A DNA stretch of 64,000 nt. It comes from Myxococcus eversor (GTDB lineage: Bacteria; Myxococcota; Myxococcia; Myxococcales; Myxococcaceae). The stretch is taken from the NCBI RefSeq assembly GCF_010894455.1, contig NZ_JAAIXY010000003.1:186001-250000 (forward strand). Direction: 5' to 3'. Position numbers and translations under genes: made by a program. The notes beneath the pieces are model-generated. The model did not search any database and was not told where the DNA came from. It saw nothing but the letters and a program-made list of their open reading frames with translations. Within the stretch, counting starts at the first letter, position 1, and each line of letters begins with the position of its first letter. This document shows positions 34,726 through 43,173 of this stretch, piece after piece.

Positions 34726-35804
34726 CGCAAGAGCACCATCTCCGCGCAGAACCCAGGCCCCATGGCCATCATCAATCCGTAGTCCCCGGGCTTCGCCGCC
34801 ACCTGCTCCAGCGTCTCCCCCAACACGAACAACACCGAGGCCGAGGACAGATTCCCCACTTCGCGCAAGGACGCCCAGGAGCGCGCCAGCGCGTCCTTGT
34901 CCAGCTCCAGCGCCTCCTCGAAGGACTCCAGCACCTTGGGCCCGCCGGTGTGCGCCACCCAGTGACGGATGTCACCGCGCTTCAATCCCTGCGTCGCGAG
35001 GAAGCCGTCCACGTTGCCCTGGATGTGGTCCTTCACCAGTTGGGGCACCTTCGCGGACAGCACGACCTTGAAGCCCGAGTCCACGACGTCCCAGCCCATG
35101 ATGCGCTCGGAGTCCGGATAGAACACCGAGCGCGAGGCCACCACCCGGGGCCCCTTCGCGCCGGGAGCGTTGGCGCCCCTGAGCACCGCGCAGGCCGCGC
35201 CGTCACCGAAGAGGCCGGAGGCGATGATGTTGGGGATGGACAGGTCCTCGCGCTGCAGCGTCAGCGAGCACAGCTCCGCGGAGACGACGAGCGCGGTGTG
35301 CGTGGGGAAGGCGCGCAGGTAGTCCGCCGCCCGCGCCAGGCCCGCCGCGCCCGCGACGCAGCCGAGCCCGAAGATGGGCGTGCGCTTGAGGTCCTCGCGG
35401 AAGCGCAGCCGGTTGGCCAGCCGCGCCTCGATGCTCGGCGTGGCGATGCCCGTCACCGTGACGAAGAAGACGTGGTCCACGTCCGCTGGCACCAGCCCCG
35501 CCTGCTCCAGCGCCTGACGCACGACGACTTCACTGAGCGCCGTGGCCTCGCGAATCCAGGCGTCGTTGCGCTGCTGGAACGTCACGAGCGCCGGGTACGC
35601 TTCAATGGGCATCGCCAGGTAGCGGCCCCCCACCTGGACGTTGCGATGAAGGTCCTCGAGCCGCTCCAGGTTGAAGTGGCGCCTGGCCCACAGCTCCCGG
35701 AAGGCCGCGATGAGCTGCTCCTGCGAGGCATAGTGGGGCGGGAGCGCCCGGCCCACCGAACGAATGAAGGGCGCGCTGCTGTCCTGGCCGGATGCGCTGT
35801 GCAT
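34719..35804 (-). CDS. Type III polyketide synthase (chalcone/stilbene synthase-like)
   Basis: 361 aa from ATG 35804. Catalytic Cys149 lies in GLGCVAGAAGL, His285 in WVAHTGGPK and Asn318 in GNLSSASVLF, the complete Cys-His-Asn triad. Bacterial enzymes of this type condense a fatty acyl starter with malonyl-CoA to alkylresorcinols or alkylpyrones. It is first in a five-gene overlapping operon (methyltransferase, ACP, FAAL, FAD enzyme). The FAAL and ACP suggest the starter arrives as an acyl-ACP rather than acyl-CoA. Confidence 0.93.
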   Translation of the reverse strand: MHSASGQDSSAPFIRSVGRALPPHYASQEQLIAAFRELWARRHFNLERLEDLHRNVQVGGRYLAMPIEAYPALVTFQQRNDAWIREATALSEVVVRQALEQAGLVPADVDHVFFVTVTGIATPSIEARLANRLRFREDLKRTPIFGLGCVAGAAGLARAADYLRAFPTHTALVVSAELCSLTLQREDLSIPNIIASGLFGDGAACAVLRGANAPGAKGPRVVASRSVFYPDSERIMGWDVVDSGFKVVLSAKVPQLVKDHIQGNVDGFLATQGLKRGDIRHWVAHTGGPKVLESFEEALELDKDALARSWASLREVGNLSSASVLFVLGETLEQVAAKPGDYGLMMAMGPGFCAEMVLLRW

Positions 35805-36068
35805 GAAGGTCTCGGGGGTCCGTGCGGCGGTCAGGACCCCACGCTTAGCTGGAACTCGGGACAGACGCGATATGGCTCGCGGGGACTTGAACGAGTCCTG
35901 ACGCCGGGCGCCCCTCGCACTGTCGCGCGGTCGACGGCGAACTCCTCCCTGGGAAGGAGGGGCTGGACGCCCTGTCACACGTCTGACAGCGCCGTCCGGC
36001 CCGCAACCTTGGACACGCCTTGGGCAAGGCTTCTCCAGGCGCCTGGAGGTCCGCTAGCGTGCGCGGCG

Positions 36069-37175
36069 ATGCGTCCTCTGCATGTCGTTCTCTGCGCCCT
36101 GCTGCTCGGGGCCACCGCCTGTGGCCACTCTGCCCGGGTTCCCTCGCTGCCCGCGAGCCATGGGCACCTGTCCCGCGCCATGGCGCACTACCTGGACCCG
36201 ACCGTTGAGGGCCCCAAGCTCTCCGGCCCCACCGGAAGCCCGCCCGGAGACTCCTCGCCGACCATCGAGGTGGAGCCCGAGCAGGCCCCCAGCGTCTTCG
36301 CGGAAGCGGTCCAGGCGCTGTCTGGGACGCCCACCCAGGAGCAGCTCCGCCAGGCCTCCGCGGACATCGGCGCGGCATGCAGGGCGGACCTGAATGAAGC
36401 GTGCGACTACATGCGTACACGGTTCCAGCGGCCCAAGCGTATCGCGGGCCAGGCCCCTTTGTTTCCGCCGGAAGCCATGCTCAACAGGGCCATGGCCATC
36501 GTCGTCCTCACATCCCGCCTGGGCGTGGATGGCCAGGTCCGGAACATCCGGGTGCTGGAGTCCGCGCCGTATGGGCTCACGGAGGCCATGGTCGCCTCGG
36601 TGCGGACGATGCGGTTCGAGCCGGCGAAGCTGGCGGGCCACCCCGTCGAGATGGAGTACGTCTTCCAATTCAACACGACGTTCAGCGACGTGACGCTCAC
36701 GGCACAAGAGGAGCTGGACTGGGCGCGGACCCGGACCGAGCTGTTTCCAACCAGTTCGGCGGCCTGGGTGCATCTGGCCCGAGTGCTCGCACGGGACAAG
36801 CCCGAGGACGCCGGGTACACCCAAGCGTTGGCCCAGTTGAACCGCCTGTCGCCCGAGTACTGGTGGTCCGCGACAGAGCTGGCATGGCTGCATGCCCAGG
36901 CCGGCCGCTACGTCGAGGCCGAGCCGCTCACGCGCGTGGCGAAGAAGTCCGCGCCCGACAATCCCTATGTGCTGGAGACGGTGGCACGGGTGGCATTCCA
37001 CCGTGGCCGCTGCTCGGACTCACTGCTCGACCAGCAGCAGGCCATCGCGAAGCTCCCGTCCGAGTGGCCCCAGGAGGAACAGGCGCGCTTCAAGAGCGCG
37101 CTGGCGGAGTACCAGCGCCAGTGCCCGTCGGATGCGCCCGCGCCGGCACCCGCGCCCGCTTCGGCCGTGCACTGA
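36069..37175 (+). CDS. Lipoprotein with TonB-like and TPR-like regions
   Basis: 368 aa from ATG 36069. Lipobox LLGATAC near residue 18. After a Pro-rich segment, residues around 140-210 (LGVDGQVRNIRVLESAPYGL then VRTMRFEPAKLAGHPVEM) match the TonB C-terminal domain. The rest is helical with repeat character (WVHLARVLARDKPEDAGYTQ, WLHAQAGRYVEAEPL) resembling TPRs. Such proteins may bridge periplasmic complexes. Its last 86 bp overlap the convergent metalloprotease gene. Confidence 0.8.
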   Translation: MRPLHVVLCALLLGATACGHSARVPSLPASHGHLSRAMAHYLDPTVEGPKLSGPTGSPPGDSSPTIEVEPEQAPSVFAEAVQALSGTPTQEQLRQASADIGAACRADLNEACDYMRTRFQRPKRIAGQAPLFPPEAMLNRAMAIVVLTSRLGVDGQVRNIRVLESAPYGLTEAMVASVRTMRFEPAKLAGHPVEMEYVFQFNTTFSDVTLTAQEELDWARTRTELFPTSSAAWVHLARVLARDKPEDAGYTQALAQLNRLSPEYWWSATELAWLHAQAGRYVEAEPLTRVAKKSAPDNPYVLETVARVAFHRGRCSDSLLDQQQAIAKLPSEWPQEEQARFKSALAEYQRQCPSDAPAPAPAPASAVH

Positions 37176-38625
37176 GCGCCAGCAAAGCCAGCACCAGCGC
37201 CACCCATCCCAGGCCGCCCGGCGCCGCGCCGCAGCCCCCGTCATCGTCCTCGGGGTCCTTGGGGCCGGGCGTCACGTCGACACACGGCGCGCCCGTCGCA
37301 TCCGCCGTGAGGCAGAGCGTCCCATAGCGGCCCACGCCCTCGTGGCGGCCATCCACCACCGCGATGATGACCTGGCTCGCATCCGACGCGGCCACCTTCG
37401 CGGACAGCGTGCCGGAGCCCTCCGCGCGCGACACGCGCAACACCTGCGTGTCCGTCACCGCCGCCACCAGCAGGTGCAGCATCGCGGGGTCCTCGCCGGC
37501 CTTGAGCGTGTACGTGGCCAGCACCTCCGCCGAACCACCGGGCACCTCGAAGTAGCGCGTCGACGCGGTCGTCACCCGGACATCCGCCTCCTGCGTGGGC
37601 AGCGTCCTGGCCGACGGCGCCAGCCCGTCATACCCGCCCCCTCGCGCATAGCCCTGGTCGACGCGCGCCCGCGCGCCCGTGGAGAGGTTCCACTGAGAGA
37701 ACTCGGTGAAGGCGGTGTCGAAGTCCGCGCCCCACTCGCGACGCAGCACCGTGTCCAAGAGGACGTACCAGGGCGCCGTCGGCGACGCGAGGCTCTCCTG
37801 CCACAGCGCCAGGATGACCCGGTCTCCAAAGCGCTCGCCCAGGTACTGGAAGAACACCCCCGCGCCATAGCTGAATGACGCGGCCGGCCCCGTCGGGTCC
37901 AACACGAGGCCGCGGTCCGTCCGGGAGAGATACGACGAGGAGAACTGCTCCAGGTCATCGAGCGTCTCATCGAAGCGCTCGCTGGCCCACACCGCCGAGC
38001 CCTCCGACGCCACGCTGCCCAGGCCCGGCCGGTAGGCCGCCTGCACCGCGTGGAAGAACTCGTGGCTGGCCAGGATGCTCACCGCGGCTTCGAACGAAGG
38101 GTAGTCGTACCCCGCGAAGTCGTTCTCCTGGAGCATGTGCCCCACGCACTTCCGGTCCTCTTCCTCGCAGCCATCCAGCCGGAAGGCGCCATCCGCCCGG
38201 CCCGCGAAGTCCACGAGGTACACGTCGAACAACCCATCACCACCGTTGTCCTCGCCCACCGCCGCGTCGCTGCCCGGCAGGAGGAACCCCAGCCCGACGT
38301 AGAAATCCGCGACGCGCTCATAGGCCTGCCCGACGACCTCCGCCGCGTCGGGCACGCCATTGCCATCCGCGTCCGCCGGCGACACCGCGTTGAGCCCGAC
38401 GCGCGAGAAGTGCACCCGGAAGCGCCCCTTCGGGGACACCACCGACTCCACCCGCTCGTCCGCGCCGAAGTTCGGCGGCACCGCCTGGGGTGAGGTGGGG
38501 CGCGCTCCCGCCTGCTGCCCCGCTCGCGCCTCGCCGAGCGACTCGGGAAGCTCATGCGGCTCCCGCGACGCCTGCACGGGGCCACATCCCAGGGGAAGAA
38601 GCAGGAGCCACGCCCCCAGTCTCAT
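37090..38625 (-). CDS. Secreted metalloprotease-like protein with MYXO-CTERM tail (MXAN_6640-type)
   Basis: 511 aa from ATG 38625. A lipobox-like LLLPLGCG opens the protein. The zinc motif is SHEFFHAVQ (HExxH), with GSAVWASERFDE downstream as a possible third ligand region. The segment DADGNGVPDAAE resembles a calcium-binding repeat. The C-terminus has GGCGAAPGGLG, a hydrophobic helix and basic residues, the MYXO-CTERM surface signal. Its start overlaps the HmuY-like stop (ATGA), so the two are coupled. It converges on and overlaps the TonB-domain gene. Confidence 0.83.
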   Translation of the reverse strand: MRLGAWLLLLPLGCGPVQASREPHELPESLGEARAGQQAGARPTSPQAVPPNFGADERVESVVSPKGRFRVHFSRVGLNAVSPADADGNGVPDAAEVVGQAYERVADFYVGLGFLLPGSDAAVGEDNGGDGLFDVYLVDFAGRADGAFRLDGCEEEDRKCVGHMLQENDFAGYDYPSFEAAVSILASHEFFHAVQAAYRPGLGSVASEGSAVWASERFDETLDDLEQFSSSYLSRTDRGLVLDPTGPAASFSYGAGVFFQYLGERFGDRVILALWQESLASPTAPWYVLLDTVLRREWGADFDTAFTEFSQWNLSTGARARVDQGYARGGGYDGLAPSARTLPTQEADVRVTTASTRYFEVPGGSAEVLATYTLKAGEDPAMLHLLVAAVTDTQVLRVSRAEGSGTLSAKVAASDASQVIIAVVDGRHEGVGRYGTLCLTADATGAPCVDVTPGPKDPEDDDGGCGAAPGGLGWVALVLALLALSARPKRARVPARAHPTGTGAGTPPARS

Positions 38626-39425
38626 GGCAGGAACGCCCACTTGATGCGGATGGAGCCCGAGCCGCTCGGCTGCGGCACCGAGTGCGTCTCGTTGCAGACC
38701 TGCTGCGCGGACGGCTCGTAGTACCCCGTCACCTCCAGCTTCACGTGACGGCCGTCCGCCAGGCGGACGATGAAGATGCGGCCCGTCATCTCCACGCAGC
38801 TCTGGTACGTCCAGAAGCCGCCCAGCAGCGTCGCGGGGCCACCCAGGCCCGAGTCGTCGGGGATGAGCGTGCAGGACGCGTCGAACCACGCCTCCGTCTT
38901 GAACTCACCGGCGGCCGCGCTCTTCGACGTCACCGAGGCGAACGCCGTGCCCTCGGGCGTGTTCGCCACCGCGACGCAGGACGGACCGGACGTGCCGCTG
39001 TTGACGCGCATGGTGTAGCGACGCACCGCGATGTCCCAGTCCGTCGACGCGAGCGCCGCCTGGTCGTGAATCTGCACCTGCGTCAGCCCCGTCGGCGTGA
39101 AGCGCAGGTACGTATAGGACATCGTCGGCGTCAGGCCACCGGCGCGCGTGTCGATGAACGTGTGGAACTCACCCGCCGTCGTCCCCTCCTCGCGGACCTC
39201 GCCCGTGGAGACCGCGGACAGCAGGCTCAGCCGGTCGATGGTCTGCTCGGTGCACGTCACCTGGCTCGCCTCGCAAACCTCCGGCTCGGGCTCGGGCTCC
39301 GGGTCCTTCGGGTCGTCCTCGCCACAGCTCACCAGCAACGCCAGCGACATTCCCACGGCGACCAGCACCCACAGGCCCTGCTGTCCGGCGCGCTTCGGCA
39401 GCGCCTCCTCGGTATGGCTCATCAT
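38622..39425 (-). CDS. HmuY-family heme-binding lipoprotein-like protein
   Basis: 267 aa; ATG 39425 or the adjacent ATG 39422. Signal with LALLVSCGEDD (lipobox Cys), an acidic Pro-Glu linker, then a beta-rich domain with STDWDIAVRRYTMRVNSGTSG, the conserved core of HmuY-family proteins. HmuY captures heme at the cell surface. The gene follows an AT-rich region with a Fur-like box 57 bp upstream and is coupled to the downstream metalloprotease. Together they suggest heme release and capture from host or prey proteins. Confidence 0.82.
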   Translation of the reverse strand: MMSHTEEALPKRAGQQGLWVLVAVGMSLALLVSCGEDDPKDPEPEPEPEVCEASQVTCTEQTIDRLSLLSAVSTGEVREEGTTAGEFHTFIDTRAGGLTPTMSYTYLRFTPTGLTQVQIHDQAALASTDWDIAVRRYTMRVNSGTSGPSCVAVANTPEGTAFASVTSKSAAAGEFKTEAWFDASCTLIPDDSGLGGPATLLGGFWTYQSCVEMTGRIFIVRLADGRHVKLEVTGYYEPSAQQVCNETHSVPQPSGSGSIRIKWAFLP

Positions 39426-39481
39426 TCGCGTCTCCCTCTCAGTGGGCCCACTGCCCACTCGACAGGTCCAACACCCTACTT

Positions 39482-39500
39482 GATAACGATTCTCATTTTC
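39482..39500. promoter_or_regulatory. Fur box
   Basis: GATAACGATTCTCATTTTC matches the 19-bp Fur consensus at 16 positions, read as a palindrome. It sits in a stretch unusually rich in A and T, 57 bp upstream of the HmuY-like start. It implies derepression under iron limitation. Confidence 0.8.
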
Positions 39501-39576
39501 AATATTAAAGATTCAACACTTGTCCCCAAGACTGGGGAGTTCCATGCCGTGGACGGCAGGCGCGGGCTGTGAGGCG

Positions 39577-40824
39577 TCACTCGAAGCGGTAGCCCTTGGG
39601 CACCACGACGATGCCGCCCTCGGTGACGGTGAAGCCGCGCGCCTTGTCCGCCTCCAGGTCGAAGCCCACCTTCGTGTTGGGCGGCACGCGCACGCCCTTG
39701 TCGATGATGGCGTTCTTCACCTGCGCGTGGCGGCCGATGTCCACCTCGTCGAAGATGACCGAGCGCTGCACGCTGGCGTAGCTGTTCACGCGCGCGCGGC
39801 GGAAGAGGATGCTCTCGCGCACCACGCCACCGGAGATGATGCAGCCACCGGCCACCATGGAGTTGAGCGCGCGCCCCACCCTGTCACCGGACTCGTGGAC
39901 GAACTTGGCGGGCGGGCTGTACTCGCTGGCGGTGCGCAGCGGCCACTCGGCGTTGAAGATGTCGAACTCCGGGTTGATGGACACCAGGTCCATGGACGCC
40001 TCGTGGTACGCGTCCAGCGTCCCCACGTCGCGCCAGTAGGTGTTGGGACGCGTCTGCCCGGGGATGGGGTTCTTGGCGAAGTCGTACGTCTGGATGTGGT
40101 AGCCGTCGCGCAGCGCGCGCGGCAGCACGTCCTTGCCGAAGTCGTGCTGGGAGCCCTCCGTCTTGGCGTCCACTTCCAGCAGCTCCGCGAGCACCTTGCT
40201 GCGGAAGATGTAGTTGCCCATGCTGGCCAGCACGGTGTCGGGCCGGCCGGGGATGGGCTTGGGGTTCTTGGGCTTCTCCTGGAACTCCGTCACCCGGCCG
40301 CGCTCGTCCACCTGCATGACGCCGAAGCGGTGCGCATCCGCGAGGGGCGTGGGGTACGCGGCGATGGTGATGTCCGCGCGCTGGTCCTCGTGCAGCTCCA
40401 GCATGTGCGCCACGTTCATCTTGTAGATGTGGTCGCCGGAGAAGATGGCCATGTGCTCGGGGCGGTGGTTCTCCACCAGATGCATGTTCTGGTAGATGGC
40501 GTCCGCGGTGCCCCGGTACCAGACGGGCCCCAGCTCCTCGTACAGGTACATCTGCGCGGGCACGAGGGTGATGAAGTAGTCCGACAGCAGCACCGAGCCG
40601 AAGCGCCAGCCGCGCTGGATGTGCTCCGTCAGCGACTGCGCCTTGAACTGCGTCAGGACGTAGATGGAGTAGATGCCGGAGTTGATGAAGTTGTTGAGCG
40701 CGAAGTCGATGATGCGGAACTTCGAGCCGAAGGGCACCGCTGGCTTCGAGCGCCGCTGAGTGAGCGGAGACAACCGAGTTCCCTGGCCTCCGGCCAGCAC
40801 CATGCCGAGGATGCGCGTACCCAT
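39577..40824 (-). CDS. glgC: Glucose-1-phosphate adenylyltransferase
   Basis: 415 aa from ATG 40824, the normal GlgC length. Nucleotidyltransferase signature [20 protein letters not shown], substrate loop [26 protein letters not shown] and [15 protein letters not shown], then a left-handed beta-helix with PTKVGF-type hexapeptides. It makes ADP-glucose for glycogen synthesis. Other glg genes are not adjacent. Confidence 0.93.
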   Translation of the reverse strand: MGTRILGMVLAGGQGTRLSPLTQRRSKPAVPFGSKFRIIDFALNNFINSGIYSIYVLTQFKAQSLTEHIQRGWRFGSVLLSDYFITLVPAQMYLYEELGPVWYRGTADAIYQNMHLVENHRPEHMAIFSGDHIYKMNVAHMLELHEDQRADITIAAYPTPLADAHRFGVMQVDERGRVTEFQEKPKNPKPIPGRPDTVLASMGNYIFRSKVLAELLEVDAKTEGSQHDFGKDVLPRALRDGYHIQTYDFAKNPIPGQTRPNTYWRDVGTLDAYHEASMDLVSINPEFDIFNAEWPLRTASEYSPPAKFVHESGDRVGRALNSMVAGGCIISGGVVRESILFRRARVNSYASVQRSVIFDEVDIGRHAQVKNAIIDKGVRVPPNTKVGFDLEADKARGFTVTEGGIVVVPKGYRFE

Positions 40825-40890
40825 GCTGAGTTGTACCCCTCCGTGGCCCTCAGTATAGGGCGCCACGGAGGGATGTCCGTTTTCACGGCG

Positions 40891-40919
40891 ATGACGCACG
40901 AGAAGTCCTCGTGCGTCAT
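40891..40919. terminator. Strong hairpin after the tyrosinase gene
   Basis: ATGACGCACGAG and CTCGTGCGTCAT form a perfect 12-bp stem with a 5-nt loop (AAGTC). It lies 16 bp past the tyrosinase stop and about 70 bp before the glgC start, so it should isolate the two units. A T-run is absent. Confidence 0.65.
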
Positions 40920-40934
40920 GGACCGGCTCCGCGC

Positions 40935-42509
40935 CTACTTCACCTCGAGGTGGAACAGTCGCTTGCCCGTGGGCCCTGTCTGCTTCGCGTGGTTGGCGAG
41001 CACGCCGTCGCGGCCGCGAATCTCCACTTCATAGGTCGCGCCCTGGAGCAGCTTCTCCGGGAACGCGTGCAGCCCGAAGAAGGCCTGGACCTCCAGGTGC
41101 GTCTGGCAGTTGGCGCAGCCCGACACGTTCCAGCGGCTCAGCACGGCCCGGGTGCCCACGTGGTGGCGCTTTCCCCCGATGTTGGCGAAGGCGGAGACCA
41201 GGAAGGAGCCTCGGATGGGGGCGCGGTTGATGCCCGTGACATGGAGCGCCTGCGTGCCGCGCCCCGCTTTCAAGGTCATGCGTTCGAGCTCCGCCGGGTC
41301 CTCCAGCGAGCCCTTGCTGTAGGTGAAGCCGAGCTGCCGCTCGATGTTGATGCAGTCCAGCGAGGTGCAGTCGCGCTCCCGGCCCTGCTCCACCTGCTTG
41401 AACGGCGCGAGCGGAGACTCCAGGCCGAGCCACGAATTGGGGGCCACCCCGGGCGTGGCGCCCTGGCCGTCCACGGAGTTCGTGCCGGGGTATCCGGCGA
41501 TGATATCCAAGTGGTCGGTGAAGCCTTGCCGCTTCTGCCAGAGCCAGAAAACGCGGTCCACGTTGCAGTGGTGGAAGAAGAAGATGGGGTCCAGCCCCGC
41601 CGTGTCGTTCTCGCCCATGTCCCCGTTGGCGCCATCAATCGGGGAGTAGTCCGTCGCGCCGGGATAATCGAAGCCGCCCACTGCCAGGTGGATGCTGTCG
41701 TGCGGTTCCTCCAGGGGAACCACGGGCTCGGTGCCCGGCCGCTCGCCATTCCATTGCGCCGCGGAGCTGTTGTTGGAGAACACCGTGTAGTTGGGAGCCT
41801 CCAGGCAGCTCTTGTACTTGTCCGCCACGTGGGTGGAGACGGGCTTGTCGTCGACGATGATGATGGAGTTCAGCCAGTTGACGACGTTGGCATTGAGCAG
41901 CTCCACGTTCTTGTCGTAGTCGGAGTAGCGCTTGTTGTGGAGCCGCGTCGCGGCCAGGTCTTCCTTGCTCCCCACCAGGCCCGACAAGGGATAGCGCACC
42001 GTCTCGTACCCCTTGGGCTTGCTGTAGCTCGGCTTGTCGTGGTCGATGTGGTCGACGATGGCCTGGTTGAAGACGAAGGAGCGCAGGGGGTTGGGAATCG
42101 ACTCTCCGTCGAGTTCGAAGTCCTTCACCGTCAGCGCCCAGGGGATGCCCTTCTGGGTGGACTCCTCGCTCGTCTCATCCCAGTAGGGCAGCGTGACGTC
42201 CTCGCAGCCTGGAACTCCGCGCAGGGCCTCCTCCAGCTTCACCAGGTACATGCGATGCCAGGTGGGGAACAGGACGTTGCCGTGGTTGCAGTAGCCGCCC
42301 CAGTACGAGGCATTGCCCCAGCCGGCTCCACGGAAGGGCTCTCCATGAAAGCCTCCCAGCTTGAAGAAGGAGCGCGGGTCATCGGGCGGGAGCTCCTTGA
42401 CGCCCTTCCAGGCGCGCATCAGGTCCTCCAGCGGCTTCTTGTTCCCTTGGGTGTACGCGTCTTGAAGCTCCTGGATGGACCTGCGGATCCTCAACGTCTG
42501 CGTCGTCAT
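40935..42509 (-). CDS. Tyrosinase-family dicopper oxidase
   Basis: 524 aa. CuA ligands are visible as His55 (GGFHGEPF), His76 and His85 ([15 protein letters not shown]). A Cys two residues before His76 could form the Cys-His thioether bridge known from fungal tyrosinases and haemocyanins. CuB has [10 protein letters not shown] and [17 protein letters not shown]-terminal beta-domain of about 130 residues follows, as in plant-type polyphenol oxidases. No signal peptide is visible. The 4-bp overlap with the upstream membrane-protein gene indicates coupled expression. Confidence 0.9.
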   Translation of the reverse strand: MTTQTLRIRRSIQELQDAYTQGNKKPLEDLMRAWKGVKELPPDDPRSFFKLGGFHGEPFRGAGWGNASYWGGYCNHGNVLFPTWHRMYLVKLEEALRGVPGCEDVTLPYWDETSEESTQKGIPWALTVKDFELDGESIPNPLRSFVFNQAIVDHIDHDKPSYSKPKGYETVRYPLSGLVGSKEDLAATRLHNKRYSDYDKNVELLNANVVNWLNSIIIVDDKPVSTHVADKYKSCLEAPNYTVFSNNSSAAQWNGERPGTEPVVPLEEPHDSIHLAVGGFDYPGATDYSPIDGANGDMGENDTAGLDPIFFFHHCNVDRVFWLWQKRQGFTDHLDIIAGYPGTNSVDGQGATPGVAPNSWLGLESPLAPFKQVEQGRERDCTSLDCINIERQLGFTYSKGSLEDPAELERMTLKAGRGTQALHVTGINRAPIRGSFLVSAFANIGGKRHHVGTRAVLSRWNVSGCANCQTHLEVQAFFGLHAFPEKLLQGATYEVEIRGRDGVLANHAKQTGPTGKRLFHLEVK

Positions 42510-42955
42510 GATTCACCCTGCCTTCCCGTGAAGCCTGGGACAGCCACCTTCGTTGGACGGATGGAGAAGCCATTCAGCAGCGAGCCGAGGACCATCAGCG
42601 CCATGCCGAGGAACAACAGCCAGCGCACAGGTTCGAGCTGGCCCCGCGCGCCCACGATGACGGCGAGGCCCAGGAGACTGAGGACGAAGGGGCCGTATCC
42701 CCTGCGCGGCGCCTTCCTCCACAGGAGCAGCAGATGGACCCCGGAGAGCGCCAGCAGCGCGGGGAAGAGCCACTCCACGTAGGGCGTGCGCGCCAGCCAG
42801 ACGCTCCCGAACATGCTGAAGTAGGCGGCCCAGCACATGGCGCACTTGGGAAAAAACGCCACCAGCACGCTCAAGAGGACGGTGAGGACTGAACGCGCTG
42901 TCGCCCCCGGCGGTGGCGCGGGACGGAGCGCTGCCTCGTCATCCGGCGTGGACAT
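42506..42955 (-). CDS. Small membrane protein with intramembrane CxxC motif
   Basis: 149 aa with four hydrophobic helices. The first helix carries FFPKCAMCWAAYFSMFG, a CxxC close to the membrane surface, reminiscent of MerC/MerT-like and DUF-type metal transporters. It directly precedes the tyrosinase gene with a 4-bp overlap. A role in supplying copper to the tyrosinase is plausible but unproven; I do not recognise a named family. Confidence 0.6.
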   Translation of the reverse strand: MSTPDDEAALRPAPPPGATARSVLTVLLSVLVAFFPKCAMCWAAYFSMFGSVWLARTPYVEWLFPALLALSGVHLLLLWRKAPRRGYGPFVLSLLGLAVIVGARGQLEPVRWLLFLGMALMVLGSLLNGFSIRPTKVAVPGFTGRQGES

Positions 42956-42959
42956 ACGT

Positions 42960-43041
42960 CACCCTCATCCCGTGAGGCGTTGAGGCCTGGGCCCGACGTG
43001 TGTGACTCCACCCTCGGGAAGGACTTACGGGATGAGGGGTG
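42960..43041. repeat. Inverted repeat upstream of the tyrosinase operon
   Basis: CACCCTCATCCCGT (42960-42973) is nearly the reverse complement of ACGGGATGAGGGGTG (43027-43041), with one bulged base and 53 bp between the arms. It lies immediately upstream of the CxxC membrane-protein gene and could be an operator or a relic of a small mobile element. Confidence 0.4.
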
Positions 43042-43173
43042 GCCCCGACCTCGGGGACTCGGATGACGGACCCGCACCTGTGTTCGACAGGGGCGACCCT
43101 CCCTGCCTAGCCTGCGCCTCTCGCGACGCGTGCCGAGGCGTGGAGGACACGCTTGCAATCACGGAGCATGACA

